Both the position numbers and the translations under genes were made by a program. Below are positions 1-7,948 of a stretch of 64,000 nucleotides of DNA, piece after piece. Within the stretch, counting starts at the first letter, position 1. Each line of letters begins with the position of its first letter. The notes beneath the pieces were generated by a model. The model did not search any database and had not been told where the DNA came from. It worked only from the letters and a program-made list of their open reading frames with translations. The stretch is from Thioclava sp. ES.031. Lineage in GTDB: Bacteria > Pseudomonadota > Alphaproteobacteria > Rhodobacterales > Rhodobacteraceae. The stretch is from contig NZ_PDJO01000001.1 of NCBI RefSeq assembly GCF_002563775.1, positions 3,040,501-3,104,500 of the forward strand, read 5' to 3'.

Positions 1-89
1 CCCTGGCTACCTGTCGGAAGCTGGTCAGGAAGTTCGGAACCCAAAAATTATTTGAGCTCATTTCGCGATTTTTTTTGCGACGACTGGCG

Positions 90-148
90 GACGGGCCGAC
101 TGACGACGAGAAGGCCCTACGGGCCCCCTTGTCGTCTGTCGGCCCGTC
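90..148. repeat. Long near-perfect inverted repeat (hairpin)
   Basis: A self-complementary stretch runs from GACGGGCCGAC at 90 to GTCGGCCCGTC ending at 148. The inner part closes with GGCCC-TAC-GGGCC (113-125), so the stem is about 28 bp with a three-base loop and a few mismatches. It ends 59 bp before the HTH gene at 208. A short T-run follows at 161-165, so it could act as a weak terminator or attenuator. It could also be a DNA site for the recombinases encoded nearby. Which of these applies cannot be decided from sequence. Confidence 0.75.
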
Positions 149-188
149 TGGCGGAAAATTTTTGTTCTCGAGCGCCTGGACCCATCTC

Positions 189-202
189 CCGTTCAAAGGA
201 GA
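189..202 (+). repeat. 14-bp direct repeat, copy 1
   Basis: CCGTTCAAAGGAGA occurs here and exactly again at 5030-5043. This copy contains the Shine-Dalgarno of the HTH gene at 208. The two copies flank the whole recombinase operon and lie 4841 bp apart. Confidence 0.6.
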
Positions 203-207
203 AAACC

Positions 208-408
208 ATGTATCAGAACCCCGAAGCTCTACTGTCACAAACCCAACTTGCCGCCAGCCTCGGCGTCAGTTCCCGCACGGTCCAACGCTACGTTCGATTG
301 GGGAAAATTCCTGTTCATCGGATTGGCCCCGTGCCCGTTTTTCGTTGGTCGGAGGTATCAGCGGCCCTGGGCCTCGGAGAGGCGCCGGGACGCTCGCAGA
401 CGCCGTGA
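208..408 (+). CDS. Small helix-turn-helix (excisionase/MerR-like) protein
   Basis: This 66-residue protein is almost entirely one HTH_17-type unit. LSQTQLAASLGVSSRTVQRY (about residues 9-28) forms the helix-turn-helix, followed by a short basic stretch (RLGKIPVHRIG) and a wing ending in FRWSEVSAAL, the pattern of excisionases and small MerR-like proteins. The ATG at 208 has AAAGGAG six bases upstream. The gene converges on the recombinase operon, whose last gene ends at 446. Small proteins of this fold often act as recombination directionality factors or repressors for tyrosine recombinases, so a role in controlling the neighbouring integrases is plausible but inferred. A remote start at 52 is rejected because it would read through the hairpin. 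Confidence 0.75.
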   Translation: MYQNPEALLSQTQLAASLGVSSRTVQRYVRLGKIPVHRIGPVPVFRWSEVSAALGLGEAPGRSQTP

Positions 409-445
409 TGGGCGAGCCGGGAAACCCCGGCCCGCCCGTGAGTGC

Positions 446-865
446 TCAAAGCCGCTGGCGCTCGATTGCCATGAGATTCAAGCGAAACAGCAGCCGTTCG
501 GCGTCCATGTAGTCGAGCAGGCGCTGACGCAGCGCGCGGAACACATCGAGCCGTGCCCAGACCCTGCGCGTCGCTTCCGCCAAACTGTCGGAAAACTGAT
601 AGCCGTCCGTGTCGTAGGCGAGCGCAATCTCCCGGTATCCCGGCGCCAGTTCTTCGAGCATCTCGAGCACCAGTTCCACGAGCGCATCGAGATCCTCGGA
701 GCTCTGATCGAGGAGGATTTCACCTGCCTCGAACGACGGACGCAGTTCATGCCGCGAGAGTTTCTCGAACGGCGCCTTCTTCATGGCGTCGGCCAGTTCC
801 CGCGCGGCGCCGATCGCGGCCACCGCGACCTCTTGGGTATCCATAGTCTTTTCGAACATACGCAT
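446..865 (-). CDS. Hypothetical protein, last gene of the recombinase operon
   Basis: I do not recognise this 139-residue protein. It is acidic and predicted mostly helical, with runs such as LDALVELVLEMLEELAP in the middle and a more basic C-terminus (RLLFRLNLMAIERQRL). It has no signal peptide, membrane segment or obvious catalytic motif. The ATG at 865 follows a very strong AAGGAGGT, which supports this start over the longer frame from 994. It is the fourth and last minus-strand gene after two tyrosine recombinases and another small unknown, with a gap of 92 bp to the previous gene. An accessory role for the recombinases (architectural protein or target selection) is only a guess from position. 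Confidence 0.7.
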   Translation of the reverse strand: MRMFEKTMDTQEVAVAAIGAARELADAMKKAPFEKLSRHELRPSFEAGEILLDQSSEDLDALVELVLEMLEELAPGYREIALAYDTDGYQFSDSLAEATRRVWARLDVFRALRQRLLDYMDAERLLFRLNLMAIERQRL

Positions 866-957
866 TGAGACCTCCTTGCGTATGAGCAGACGGAACGTCT
901 GCTCCTCAAGACCGCGCCGCCATCTGCTAGCGGCAGGCAGCGGCACGGGGTTAGCAG

Positions 958-1344
958 TCAAGCAGCCAAGGGCGGCAGTGCTTGAAACGCGCAAGGGTCC
1001 GCGTCGCGAAGAGCGTCGAGATAGTCGCTGAACTGGTCAGTGAGCCAGCAGATCTCCGGAACGACCGGATCGTCGGGATCGATCAAGGCAAAATGTTCCG
1101 CTTCGGCGGTCTCGAAGTCATCGACATGCTCGAGGGTAAGCAAGTCGCGCAGCCCCTGGAGCTTGCGGGCCAGGCGCCGAGTCAGCTTTGGCTGCTCGGG
1201 AAGATCCCTGAGGATCTCCGCAACCTGCTTGATGGCTTGGCCCCCACCAAGCAGACCAGCCGCATTGAGAAGCGGCTCGGCGTGCTCGGTCAGGAACGAC
1301 GACATCGCGATCAGTTGGGGTTGAAGGGGGGTAAAATGTTTCAT
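958..1344 (-). CDS. Hypothetical protein between recombinases and terminal small gene
   Basis: This is a 128-residue soluble protein of unknown family. The N-terminal half is helical and moderately basic (LTRRLARKLQGLRDLLTLE around residues 54-72). The C-terminal half is markedly acidic (DDFETAEAEHFALIDPDDP and onward). No catalytic motif, cysteine cluster or membrane segment is visible. The ATG at 1344 has AGGGAG nine bases upstream. It lies 139 bp downstream of the 444-residue recombinase on the same strand and precedes another small unknown gene. Its conservation with the recombinase pair would be the best clue to function. Confidence 0.7.
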   Translation of the reverse strand: MKHFTPLQPQLIAMSSFLTEHAEPLLNAAGLLGGGQAIKQVAEILRDLPEQPKLTRRLARKLQGLRDLLTLEHVDDFETAEAEHFALIDPDDPVVPEICWLTDQFSDYLDALRDADPCAFQALPPLAA

Positions 1345-1483
1345 GACAGAACTCCCTGTCATGCCTCGGCGATGTTCGCCGGGCTTCAAGATCAGCGTGA
1401 TCTTTCTCCTTTCTCCCGCTGCAGGATGAGTTGAGGGTGTGACCTGGTGGTCGGCGAGCTTCATAAGGAAGGCTCGCTGACCA

Positions 1484-2818
1484 TCAGGGCGCGCCAGACC
1501 GAATCTGCTCTCGAATGTCGAGCCAGGCGCGTGCCGCGGCATCACTCTCTGCAAGTGCCCGGTATTCCTCGCCGGCCTGGCGAGACCGGTGACCGAGATG
1601 CGCCGCGATGACATTGCCCGCGCTCGCGGGGTCATGGTGACGCAGATAATCCGCCGCGAGCGTGCGAAGATCATGCGAGGGCACGCCGAGATGGCGCTTG
1701 ATGATCTCGCTGGGATATGTGCTCGGCGGCGGCACCGTCGAGAGGGTCAGCCAATTGCGGCCCAGCAACTCGCGATAGCGCAGATGCACAAACCGATCAG
1801 GCCGTCCGCCGAGAATCCACGCATCCAGAAGGTCGCAGATTTCGGGCCAGAGCGCGCCAGCTCCGGTTCCGATATCCGTTTTCTGCTGCTCCCAGCTCAA
1901 CTCCCAGACCCCGTCCGGCGCGCGCGTCAGCTCGCAGCCGATCTGCCAGGAGGCGACGTCCCCGGTGCGACCCGGCTTGTTGACGTGTATCCCGATCAGG
2001 ACAGCAGCACGCAGAGAAGCCTCATGACGTGACGAATGTCGCGGCGACTTGGCGGCCTGACCCGTGAGGTCCGCGATCTTGCGGATGATCGCTTCGAACC
2101 CGCCTCGTTCCATGAGGGCCCGCACGCGGTCCGCTTTGAGCTTTCCCTGCAGCTTCGCCCGCTGCTTACAGAGGTCGCGCATGCAACGTAGCCCGTTTAG
2201 CCCTTTCGCCGGAGCCCCACCGTGCTTCGCGAGCGCGATCAGAGCGTCGAGATACCCGGCGATGGATCGCTGCCGCACGCCATCCGCCTCGAGCGCCTCC
2301 GCCAAGCTGAACGCGAGGTAGAAACCTGGATCGGGCGGGAGCTCGCGCGCCTGCTGGATCCGCGCGAGACGGCTCAGTGACGCGCAATAGCGCCGCTTTG
2401 AGCTCTCGCTGAGTTTGGCCGTCAAAAGCCCCGGCATCATGGATTGCCAGAGCAGCGGCCAGTAACCGATGTCGGGAAGCAGGGGAGCCGCAGATTGCGA
2501 CACGTCCCCCCTGCCCTTGCCGGACCGTTCGGCATAGCGTTCAGCACGCACCTGTCGCCCGGCCGCTGTGGAGACCCGAGGCGCATAGCGTTCGAGCGTC
2601 ACCAGAAGTGTCCGCAAACTCGCCTCGGAACGCGCCGCTCGCCGGAAGGTCTCCGCAGACGGATAATCCTCCGGCTCCTTGCGCGCTTTCATCTCCGCGA
2701 AGAACCGCCCTGTCACAGCGGCTGCGCCGCGCAACAGGTTTTGCCGATCCTCGAGCATTGCGCGCCGCACCGAGGGCGGCGCGGTCGCGAGATGCTCTTC
2801 GAGCGTTAGTCGGGTCAT
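1484..2818 (-). CDS. Tyrosine recombinase / site-specific integrase (444 aa)
   Basis: This is a phage-integrase-family recombinase. The C-terminal domain carries a candidate first catalytic Arg in KPGRTGDVASW (about residue 295), the HxLR box in SHDLRTLAADYL, the following His in AAHLGHRSRQ, and the nucleophilic Tyr in GEEYRALAE about 25 residues from the end. The N-terminal 250 residues would hold the core-binding domain. The ATG at 2818 overlaps the TGA of the upstream 650-residue recombinase by 4 bp, so the two are translationally coupled and probably act together. It is only remotely like Xer or lambda integrases. Paired or triple unlike tyrosine recombinases encoded in one operon are known from RIT and GInt-type elements. 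Substrate sites are unknown. Confidence 0.85.
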   Translation of the reverse strand: MTRLTLEEHLATAPPSVRRAMLEDRQNLLRGAAAVTGRFFAEMKARKEPEDYPSAETFRRAARSEASLRTLLVTLERYAPRVSTAAGRQVRAERYAERSGKGRGDVSQSAAPLLPDIGYWPLLWQSMMPGLLTAKLSESSKRRYCASLSRLARIQQARELPPDPGFYLAFSLAEALEADGVRQRSIAGYLDALIALAKHGGAPAKGLNGLRCMRDLCKQRAKLQGKLKADRVRALMERGGFEAIIRKIADLTGQAAKSPRHSSRHEASLRAAVLIGIHVNKPGRTGDVASWQIGCELTRAPDGVWELSWEQQKTDIGTGAGALWPEICDLLDAWILGGRPDRFVHLRYRELLGRNWLTLSTVPPPSTYPSEIIKRHLGVPSHDLRTLAADYLRHHDPASAGNVIAAHLGHRSRQAGEEYRALAESDAAARAWLDIREQIRSGAP

Positions 2819-4767
2819 TGAGAAATCCTCTTCTTCAGTTGCCGGAAAACCCCCGGGTGTTTCGCGAGCAGCACTTCGCGCATTTTGACTGCAGCCTGTT
2901 CGCCGCTGTCGCGACCGTAGTGCCGGCGCACGGTTTCCTCGGTGTCGCCGAGGATCGCGGCCACGAGGGCGAAATTGCCTGGGTGAATGGCCAGCACCAG
3001 CGTCGCAACGGCGTGTCGCGCCTGGTGCGGGTTGAGATCGAGGCCGACGACCGCGGTGCCCATCCGCCAGAGATCCGCAAACGAACTCGGAGAAAGACAC
3101 CCGTCCGGAAGGGTCAGTCCCTTGCGGACGAGCCGCGGTTTGGCGGTTCCCGGGATGACATACGGCGTATCGGTGATGCCCCGCAGCCTCAGGAAACGGG
3201 CGCGATACTCTGTCATCCAGCGCCACAGGATTGCGGCATCCGCCCCCATGACATGCAGGGTAACGGTGCGATCATTTTTGACCTCGCCGACGGGATAAGA
3301 GATTTCAGCATGGGACTTCTCCTTGAGCCAAGTCAGGTGACCCGACGCGCCTTCACTGCCGCGATAGCGCAGTCGAATGAGGTTTTCTGGCCGCACCGGT
3401 CGCGAAAGCTGAATGGCCGCGAGCACGGCCGCTTCATAGCGGCGGAGCGCGGTGATTTCGCGTGCCTTGGACCCGCTCGCGCGTGCCACCGAAATTTCCG
3501 TTTCGGCATGCTCGGCGATCAGGCTCGGCGCGTTAACAAACCGCGCCGCAGCCTCGGGTGACCGCTGCAAAATTTTGCAGACACGTTCGGCCTCCGGATC
3601 CTTCTGTTTGCCCGGCTCGACGACGTGTTCCGCGTGCAGCCTCCGCACAATGTCGACCGTCGCCAGGATCGAAGGATTACGTAGCCCATGCGCCGCCAGC
3701 GTCCGCAGCGCCGTCAAGCGAGCCTTGAGTGTCTGTGAAGCCTTCGGATCACGCAGCGCATCGCTCGCTTCAGATCGTGCGATCTGCTGGCGACACGCCG
3801 CATCGAGAACCGGATACGTCATCAGCGAAGCAAGATCAGTCAGGTCGTCTCGGGAGCCCCCCTCTTCTTCCGCCGCGCGGACCAGCCAAGCGATCGCGCT
3901 CTGGTATCCGCTCTCGGCTGCCGACAGGTTGGTCGGAAGCCTGCGGCCAGACTGGCCGGTCGCCTCCTCGAGTTCCGCGAGGACTTTCACCGCGTCTTCG
4001 CCTGCGGCCATGCGGTCCCTCGCGTCAGCAACAAGATCTTCGGGCTGCGCCAGGCAGACGCGGATCGCGCTGGCGACAGAGTTCCGAAACGCCAACGGAA
4101 GGCTGTTCCAGACAATCCTCTTTGCACGTCCGGAAGGCTTCGGGTTCGCAAGCGCATTCGCAGGCAGAAGATCGCGAAGGTCAGGGTCGTCCAACATCTC
4201 GACGCGAAGCTCCGCAAGCAGCCTCAAAGCCTTGCGAAGGGATTTTCGTGTGCTCGCCGAAATCCCGCGGCTGATGCGCTCGATCTCCGCCTGGTCGAGA
4301 GCTTGCGGCGCGCAGTTCGCCCGCGCGCGTAGCACGAAGAGCGACCGGTGCTTCCGATGGGCGAACCGCGCGCCCTTCTCGACAAATCCTTCACGCGCTT
4401 CGACAAACTCGATCAGCCGGTCCCAGTCCGACCGACCCGCCCGCTCGGGACCGGAGCCTGCCTGAGCCTCCTGAAAGCGACGCAACAGGGCGCGCACCCG
4501 TGAATTTCCAGTTGCCCGACTTTTTGCGAGGTCTTTTGCCCGGCGCGCGACAGGTCCATAGGAACTCGGTGCGATGTGCCGGTCGAAATACCCGAGATCG
4601 GCGGGGATCAGACCGATGTCGTCATCAATCATCGCCAGGCGCGCAGGAATTTTTTCCAGCTCGCGGATCGCATCGTAGGGCTGCGCGCTTTCCTTCGCCC
4701 AGACGAGCACATCGGCGAGGGACGCATGTTGAGTTTCGGGGAAATCGTCATGGGAATGTTCGCTCAT
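2815..4767 (-). CDS. Large tyrosine recombinase / integrase (650 aa)
   Basis: This is the first gene of the minus-strand operon. The catalytic domain is C-terminal: Arg in SRPVRPENLIRLRY, the HxxR box in NPHQARHAVATL, and the Tyr nucleophile in VRRHYGRDSG (about residue 617), ending about 30 residues before the C-terminus. The N-terminal 400 residues are unusually long for an integrase (about 350-450 aa overall is common), helical and without a family I recognise. It could supply a second DNA-binding or oligomerisation module. It shares a 4-bp stop/start overlap with the 444-residue recombinase. No gene lies within about 550 bp upstream, so the operon promoter should be in 4768-5316. The two recombinases are not near-copies of each other. 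Confidence 0.85.
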   Translation of the reverse strand: MSEHSHDDFPETQHASLADVLVWAKESAQPYDAIRELEKIPARLAMIDDDIGLIPADLGYFDRHIAPSSYGPVARRAKDLAKSRATGNSRVRALLRRFQEAQAGSGPERAGRSDWDRLIEFVEAREGFVEKGARFAHRKHRSLFVLRARANCAPQALDQAEIERISRGISASTRKSLRKALRLLAELRVEMLDDPDLRDLLPANALANPKPSGRAKRIVWNSLPLAFRNSVASAIRVCLAQPEDLVADARDRMAAGEDAVKVLAELEEATGQSGRRLPTNLSAAESGYQSAIAWLVRAAEEEGGSRDDLTDLASLMTYPVLDAACRQQIARSEASDALRDPKASQTLKARLTALRTLAAHGLRNPSILATVDIVRRLHAEHVVEPGKQKDPEAERVCKILQRSPEAAARFVNAPSLIAEHAETEISVARASGSKAREITALRRYEAAVLAAIQLSRPVRPENLIRLRYRGSEGASGHLTWLKEKSHAEISYPVGEVKNDRTVTLHVMGADAAILWRWMTEYRARFLRLRGITDTPYVIPGTAKPRLVRKGLTLPDGCLSPSSFADLWRMGTAVVGLDLNPHQARHAVATLVLAIHPGNFALVAAILGDTEETVRRHYGRDSGEQAAVKMREVLLAKHPGVFRQLKKRISQ

Positions 4768-4936
4768 CGCTTTGCCTTTCTGTTGCGCCCCGGATCAGGG
4801 CCCTCGCGAGATGGGGCCCGGATTCCGAGGCGGTGCGGAAAGGCGCGAAATTTGTTCTGTTTGGATGCGATGGTGCGTTTCGGAGGCGTTTCAGCTTTCG
4901 GTCAGCGGACACGAATTGAGGCGAACTGGGTGGAAA

Positions 4937-4970
4937 GCTGTCGTTCGCTGCAGTGATCACCAACGACAGC
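4937..4970. promoter_or_regulatory. 9-bp inverted repeat, possible operator or recombinase site
   Basis: GCTGTCGTT (4937-4945) is perfectly repeated inverted as AACGACAGC (4962-4970), 16 bases apart and 170 bp upstream of the first recombinase start. The size and spacing suit a dimer-bound operator or a recombinase arm/core site. Confidence 0.4.
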
Positions 4971-5029
4971 AACGCGCAGGGAGGCGAAAAAATAGATACC
5001 GGAAGCTCTGTCTCAACTGGTTGGGACCA

Positions 5030-5043
5030 CCGTTCAAAGGAGA
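5030..5043 (+). repeat. 14-bp direct repeat, copy 2
   Basis: This is an exact second copy of CCGTTCAAAGGAGA (first copy 189-202). Here no start codon follows the AAAGGAG at a usable distance, so a ribosome-binding role does not explain it. It may mark the right boundary of the recombinase element. Confidence 0.5.
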
Positions 5044-5316
5044 GTTTAATATTTTTCTCGGCTGATGGCGCAGTAATGCCCGTGGGGCACACGTAACTTG
5101 ATGAGGCTTAGAGTGCGAAGTAGCGTGGCGCCACGAGAGAAGCCGAATGAAAATATTCGGCTCTTTGTGAAGGTGCTTATTGATGCAGCGGGTAAAGAAA
5201 ATGTAGATGGAGGCGCGTCGGGAAGCCACTGAAGCTTGCGTGTATCGGTGAGACGGTGCACCGGCAAAGGCTTCCTCGGCGCAGCGACGCCTCCGAAGGC
5301 AAGAAAAAGGTTAGAG

Positions 5317-6594
5317 ATGAGCGTTAGTGAAGATGAAATAAAAGAGAAGCTGGCTACCTTCCTAGAAAAAAACAGTTACTCCGAAATACTTACGGGGGAA
5401 GATGGAACGATTTTCATTGCGTCTCCCTGGGGCGACAAAACAATCGGCCTGGTTGTTCCTAAAGAAACCGAGAAGCAAGATAGCCTTTTCGACAGCCTCA
5501 ACGTCTGCACCCTGCCTGAAAAATACTCAGCAATCTATCATAGGGACACAAAGCAGCTAGAAGTCATATGGACTGCATATCGCTTGAACTCGGCAAGCGC
5601 GGAAACTGCCGAACGAGAATTTGAGTTCCTATTTGACGGAAATACGCATAAATGTTGGTTTGGAGGAGCATCGCAACGACTGATGAATATCGCTTCTTGC
5701 GCTGAGCCGGTTTCAAATTCAACTGCAACCAACTACAGGAACTTAATGTCCTTCATAATCCTTCAGCGCCTTGGGGACGATGAAGACAATCATCATGGGG
5801 GACGCGCGTTGAGCACCCCACGGTCTTTCTACATCGAGCTAGGGGAGTTAGACTGGGAAGAAATCGACAGTTTGGTTAGTCATCTAAATGCCTACATGTC
5901 CTATTATGACACAAAGACCCCTCAAGTTCTTATTCACGAACCGATTATAAAAGACTTTGCAGCAAGGGATCGGTATCTTCATGGGGATTTCCCCAGTAAA
6001 ATTTCTGGCCGCGAGATCGACATCAACGCACTGACCTACTGGAGAGAGGCGACGCTCTCAAGCAATGAAATCGTAACCTTCTTGACTTGCTATAGGATCA
6101 TTGAGTATCTCGCATTTCATTTTATTGAAGCTCAAACACGATCTCGTATTAAGAAAGTTTTATCTTCCCCACACGCGCTCTCTAAAATTGACACCACGAT
6201 GCGATCTGTAGTGGAGGCATTGTCCGCTAAGAACGCCACGGAAGACATTCCTAAGGCTCAAAACCTCGTCTCGGAAACGATTGATATGGAGCTCCTCTGG
6301 GCGGAAATTCAACGACACAAAGATTACTTCTGCAAGCCCACTAATTTTGATGGTGGCTACGCCGTGAAAAATCTAATCACTGATAAAGATACCTGTGATA
6401 CATTTTCAAATAATGGGGTCCGGAATACTTTAGATAGATTGCGCGGCATTCGGAATGCCTTGTCACACGGTCAGGATCAACAGACACGTAGCGTGATTCG
6501 GCCGACGGCGCACAATCGGCGCCTCATCAGGCCTTGGCTAAACCTTATTGAAATCATTGCAGGGGAGGCTATGTTGAACAGCGAAGTGGTGTAA
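5317..6594 (+). CDS. Orphan protein with C-terminal HEPN-type motif
   Basis: This 425-residue protein is not recognised over its full length. Near the C-terminus, LRGIRNALSHGQDQQ (about residues 374-388) contains R-N-A-L-S-H, the R-x4-6-H signature of HEPN RNases and HEPN-like ApeA-type proteins, set in helical sequence as expected for that fold. The N-terminal 250 residues are mixed alpha/beta, and no signal peptide or membrane segment is seen. The ATG at 5317 has AAAGG eight bases upstream; the longer frame from 5236 has no ribosome-binding site. Codon third positions are much richer in A/T than in all neighbours, a sign of recent transfer. Lying between a recombinase operon and a restriction-type operon, it may be a defence effector, but no antitoxin partner is visible beside it. 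Confidence 0.8.
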   Translation: MSVSEDEIKEKLATFLEKNSYSEILTGEDGTIFIASPWGDKTIGLVVPKETEKQDSLFDSLNVCTLPEKYSAIYHRDTKQLEVIWTAYRLNSASAETAEREFEFLFDGNTHKCWFGGASQRLMNIASCAEPVSNSTATNYRNLMSFIILQRLGDDEDNHHGGRALSTPRSFYIELGELDWEEIDSLVSHLNAYMSYYDTKTPQVLIHEPIIKDFAARDRYLHGDFPSKISGREIDINALTYWREATLSSNEIVTFLTCYRIIEYLAFHFIEAQTRSRIKKVLSSPHALSKIDTTMRSVVEALSAKNATEDIPKAQNLVSETIDMELLWAEIQRHKDYFCKPTNFDGGYAVKNLITDKDTCDTFSNNGVRNTLDRLRGIRNALSHGQDQQTRSVIRPTAHNRRLIRPWLNLIEIIAGEAMLNSEVV

Positions 6595-7156
6595 GCCACA
6601 TGACTTTAGGAGTAAATCCCATGAGCAACCCAGACTGAGACGCTACATTTAGTGCTGCGGTCGCTGGTCGACGCCACATATAGATGCCGTCATGCTGCAG
6701 AGCATGGCGGCATTGTTGTATGTGATTCGGCTCTCTGTAACTCTCTGAAGCACGTCTCCGACGGTTGCGCGACGTGCGATTGATTTGGCGGCGCCTCCAG
6801 CCCGCCTGCGCGCGGGCTTCCTACAACCCGCGCCGATCGACAGGATATATTACCGTCTGGCCGTCATGCCAGCTCGACGCATACTGACTAGTCCTTGACG
6901 AAGGGAGGCTTTCGGTTGCCGGCGGACCTCCACCTTGCCTGCCACGAACGGCTGTTGAGGGCCCTCAACGGTCATACGATAGCTGCATCATGATGTCTGT
7001 GGCTGTCGGGTTTTCGCACCTCCTGTCGTCATTCGACGGACTTTCGCAGATGCGCTCTCGAACATGACGCCGATACATGTTCGGGGGCGCTCCTGCGAAT
7101 GGCGGAAGATGCCGCATGCTGGCGGGAAATGGCACGTCGAAACTGTGCAATCACTT
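6595..7156. other. Intergenic region with two hairpins
   Basis: No gene is seen. Two stem-loops are visible: ATGCCGTCATGCT / AGCATGGCGGCAT around GCAG (6684-6713), 90 bp after the HEPN gene and a possible terminator without a strong T-run, and AGCCCGC / GCGGGCT at 6799-6818. The rest reads as degenerate non-coding DNA. Confidence 0.5.
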
Positions 7157-7534
7157 TCAGTTTCCAATGATAACCTTCAACGGCAGATCGAGACCAAGGC
7201 GGAGCGCAAGCCAGTCTCGAACGTCAACCGGATTCATTCGCACCGAGCCAAATACATTTCGGGTAGGAAGCCCCTCAGCAAGCCATCGTTCGACTGTCCG
7301 AATGCTAACTTCGAGACCACCCGCCAACTGAACCTTATCGATCAGGGGAAGTTGGTAGCGTTCAAGCGTGCCCCGACCGGGCATGGGCCCTCGCTCGCAG
7401 GACCACACATCCTCCCAGTTTATGCGATAATCACGATTGATTCGATTCGCGCGTAATTCGCCGACGCGGATCTTACGACGCACGGTCGCGGGTGCGAGTC
7501 TGAAGTGCCGGGCAACATTCTCGACGGTAAGCAT
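7157..7534 (-). CDS. Protein with two excisionase-like HTH units
   Basis: This 125-residue DNA-binding protein is built from two HTH_17-like units. Unit 1 is VENVARHFRLAPATVRRKIR with wing YRINWEDVWS (residues 4-48). Unit 2 is KVQLAGGLEVSIRTVERWLA with wing VRMNPVDVRDWLALR (about residues 67-115). The ATG at 7534 has GGGAGGA eight bases upstream, which rules out the longer frame from 7621. A tandem duplication of this fold in so short a protein would let one monomer contact two half-sites. No recombinase is adjacent on the same strand, so its target and partner are unknown. A role as excision factor or repressor for the island is inferred. Confidence 0.75.
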   Translation of the reverse strand: MLTVENVARHFRLAPATVRRKIRVGELRANRINRDYRINWEDVWSCERGPMPGRGTLERYQLPLIDKVQLAGGLEVSIRTVERWLAEGLPTRNVFGSVRMNPVDVRDWLALRLGLDLPLKVIIGN

Positions 7535-7948
7535 ACTGGATCCTCCCAAGTCTTCGCCGTGAGGAGTTAGGGAAGAAGCAGGCCGTCGCAACATCTTCAT
7601 CGAGAAGTTATGGCGGGGCACCGAGATACCAATGCGTCCATATGCGCGCCAGGGAGACCGGCTCGCAGGGAAAGCAGGCGTTGGCCTTCTAAAGTCACCA
7701 GCGGCCTACGCCGCGCAGGGCGGACGGCCACCCGGCATAACCACTTCTATCTGGCCGAAACTGACCAGCAGGGGCAGAGAGTCGCATAAATTATCCCGAA
7801 AGCTTTCTAAGGACCGGGGAATAGCTCGAACAGCGATTTCTCGAAGGTCACTGCAATGCCGGATTGCAAGATATTAGCAGACGTCAGATTGCCACTGATC
7901 GCCTGCTCCGCCAGAAGACTACCGTATTGACCGGAGATTTCTGAAAAA
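7535..7948. other. Intergenic region, no gene seen
   Basis: About 410 bp between divergently oriented genes. It must contain the promoters of the double-HTH gene (leftward) and the MATE-like gene (rightward). No repeat, hairpin or convincing short gene could be supported. Confidence 0.5.

Larger units (their letters stand above)
4768..5316. other. Intergenic region between recombinase operon and HEPN gene
   Basis: No coding sequence is supportable here. The stretch contains the promoter area for the minus-strand recombinase operon, a 9-bp inverted repeat (4937-4970), and the second copy of the 14-bp direct repeat (5030-5043). From about 4970 rightward the base composition becomes visibly richer in A/T, continuing into the HEPN-type gene. 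This suggests the right edge of the recombinase element lies here. Confidence 0.6.

Noticed and set aside
5236..5316. N-terminal extension of the HEPN-type gene from ATG 5236
   Set aside because: No ribosome-binding site, GC-rich Arg/Gly leader unlike the AT-rich gene; ATG 5317 fits better.
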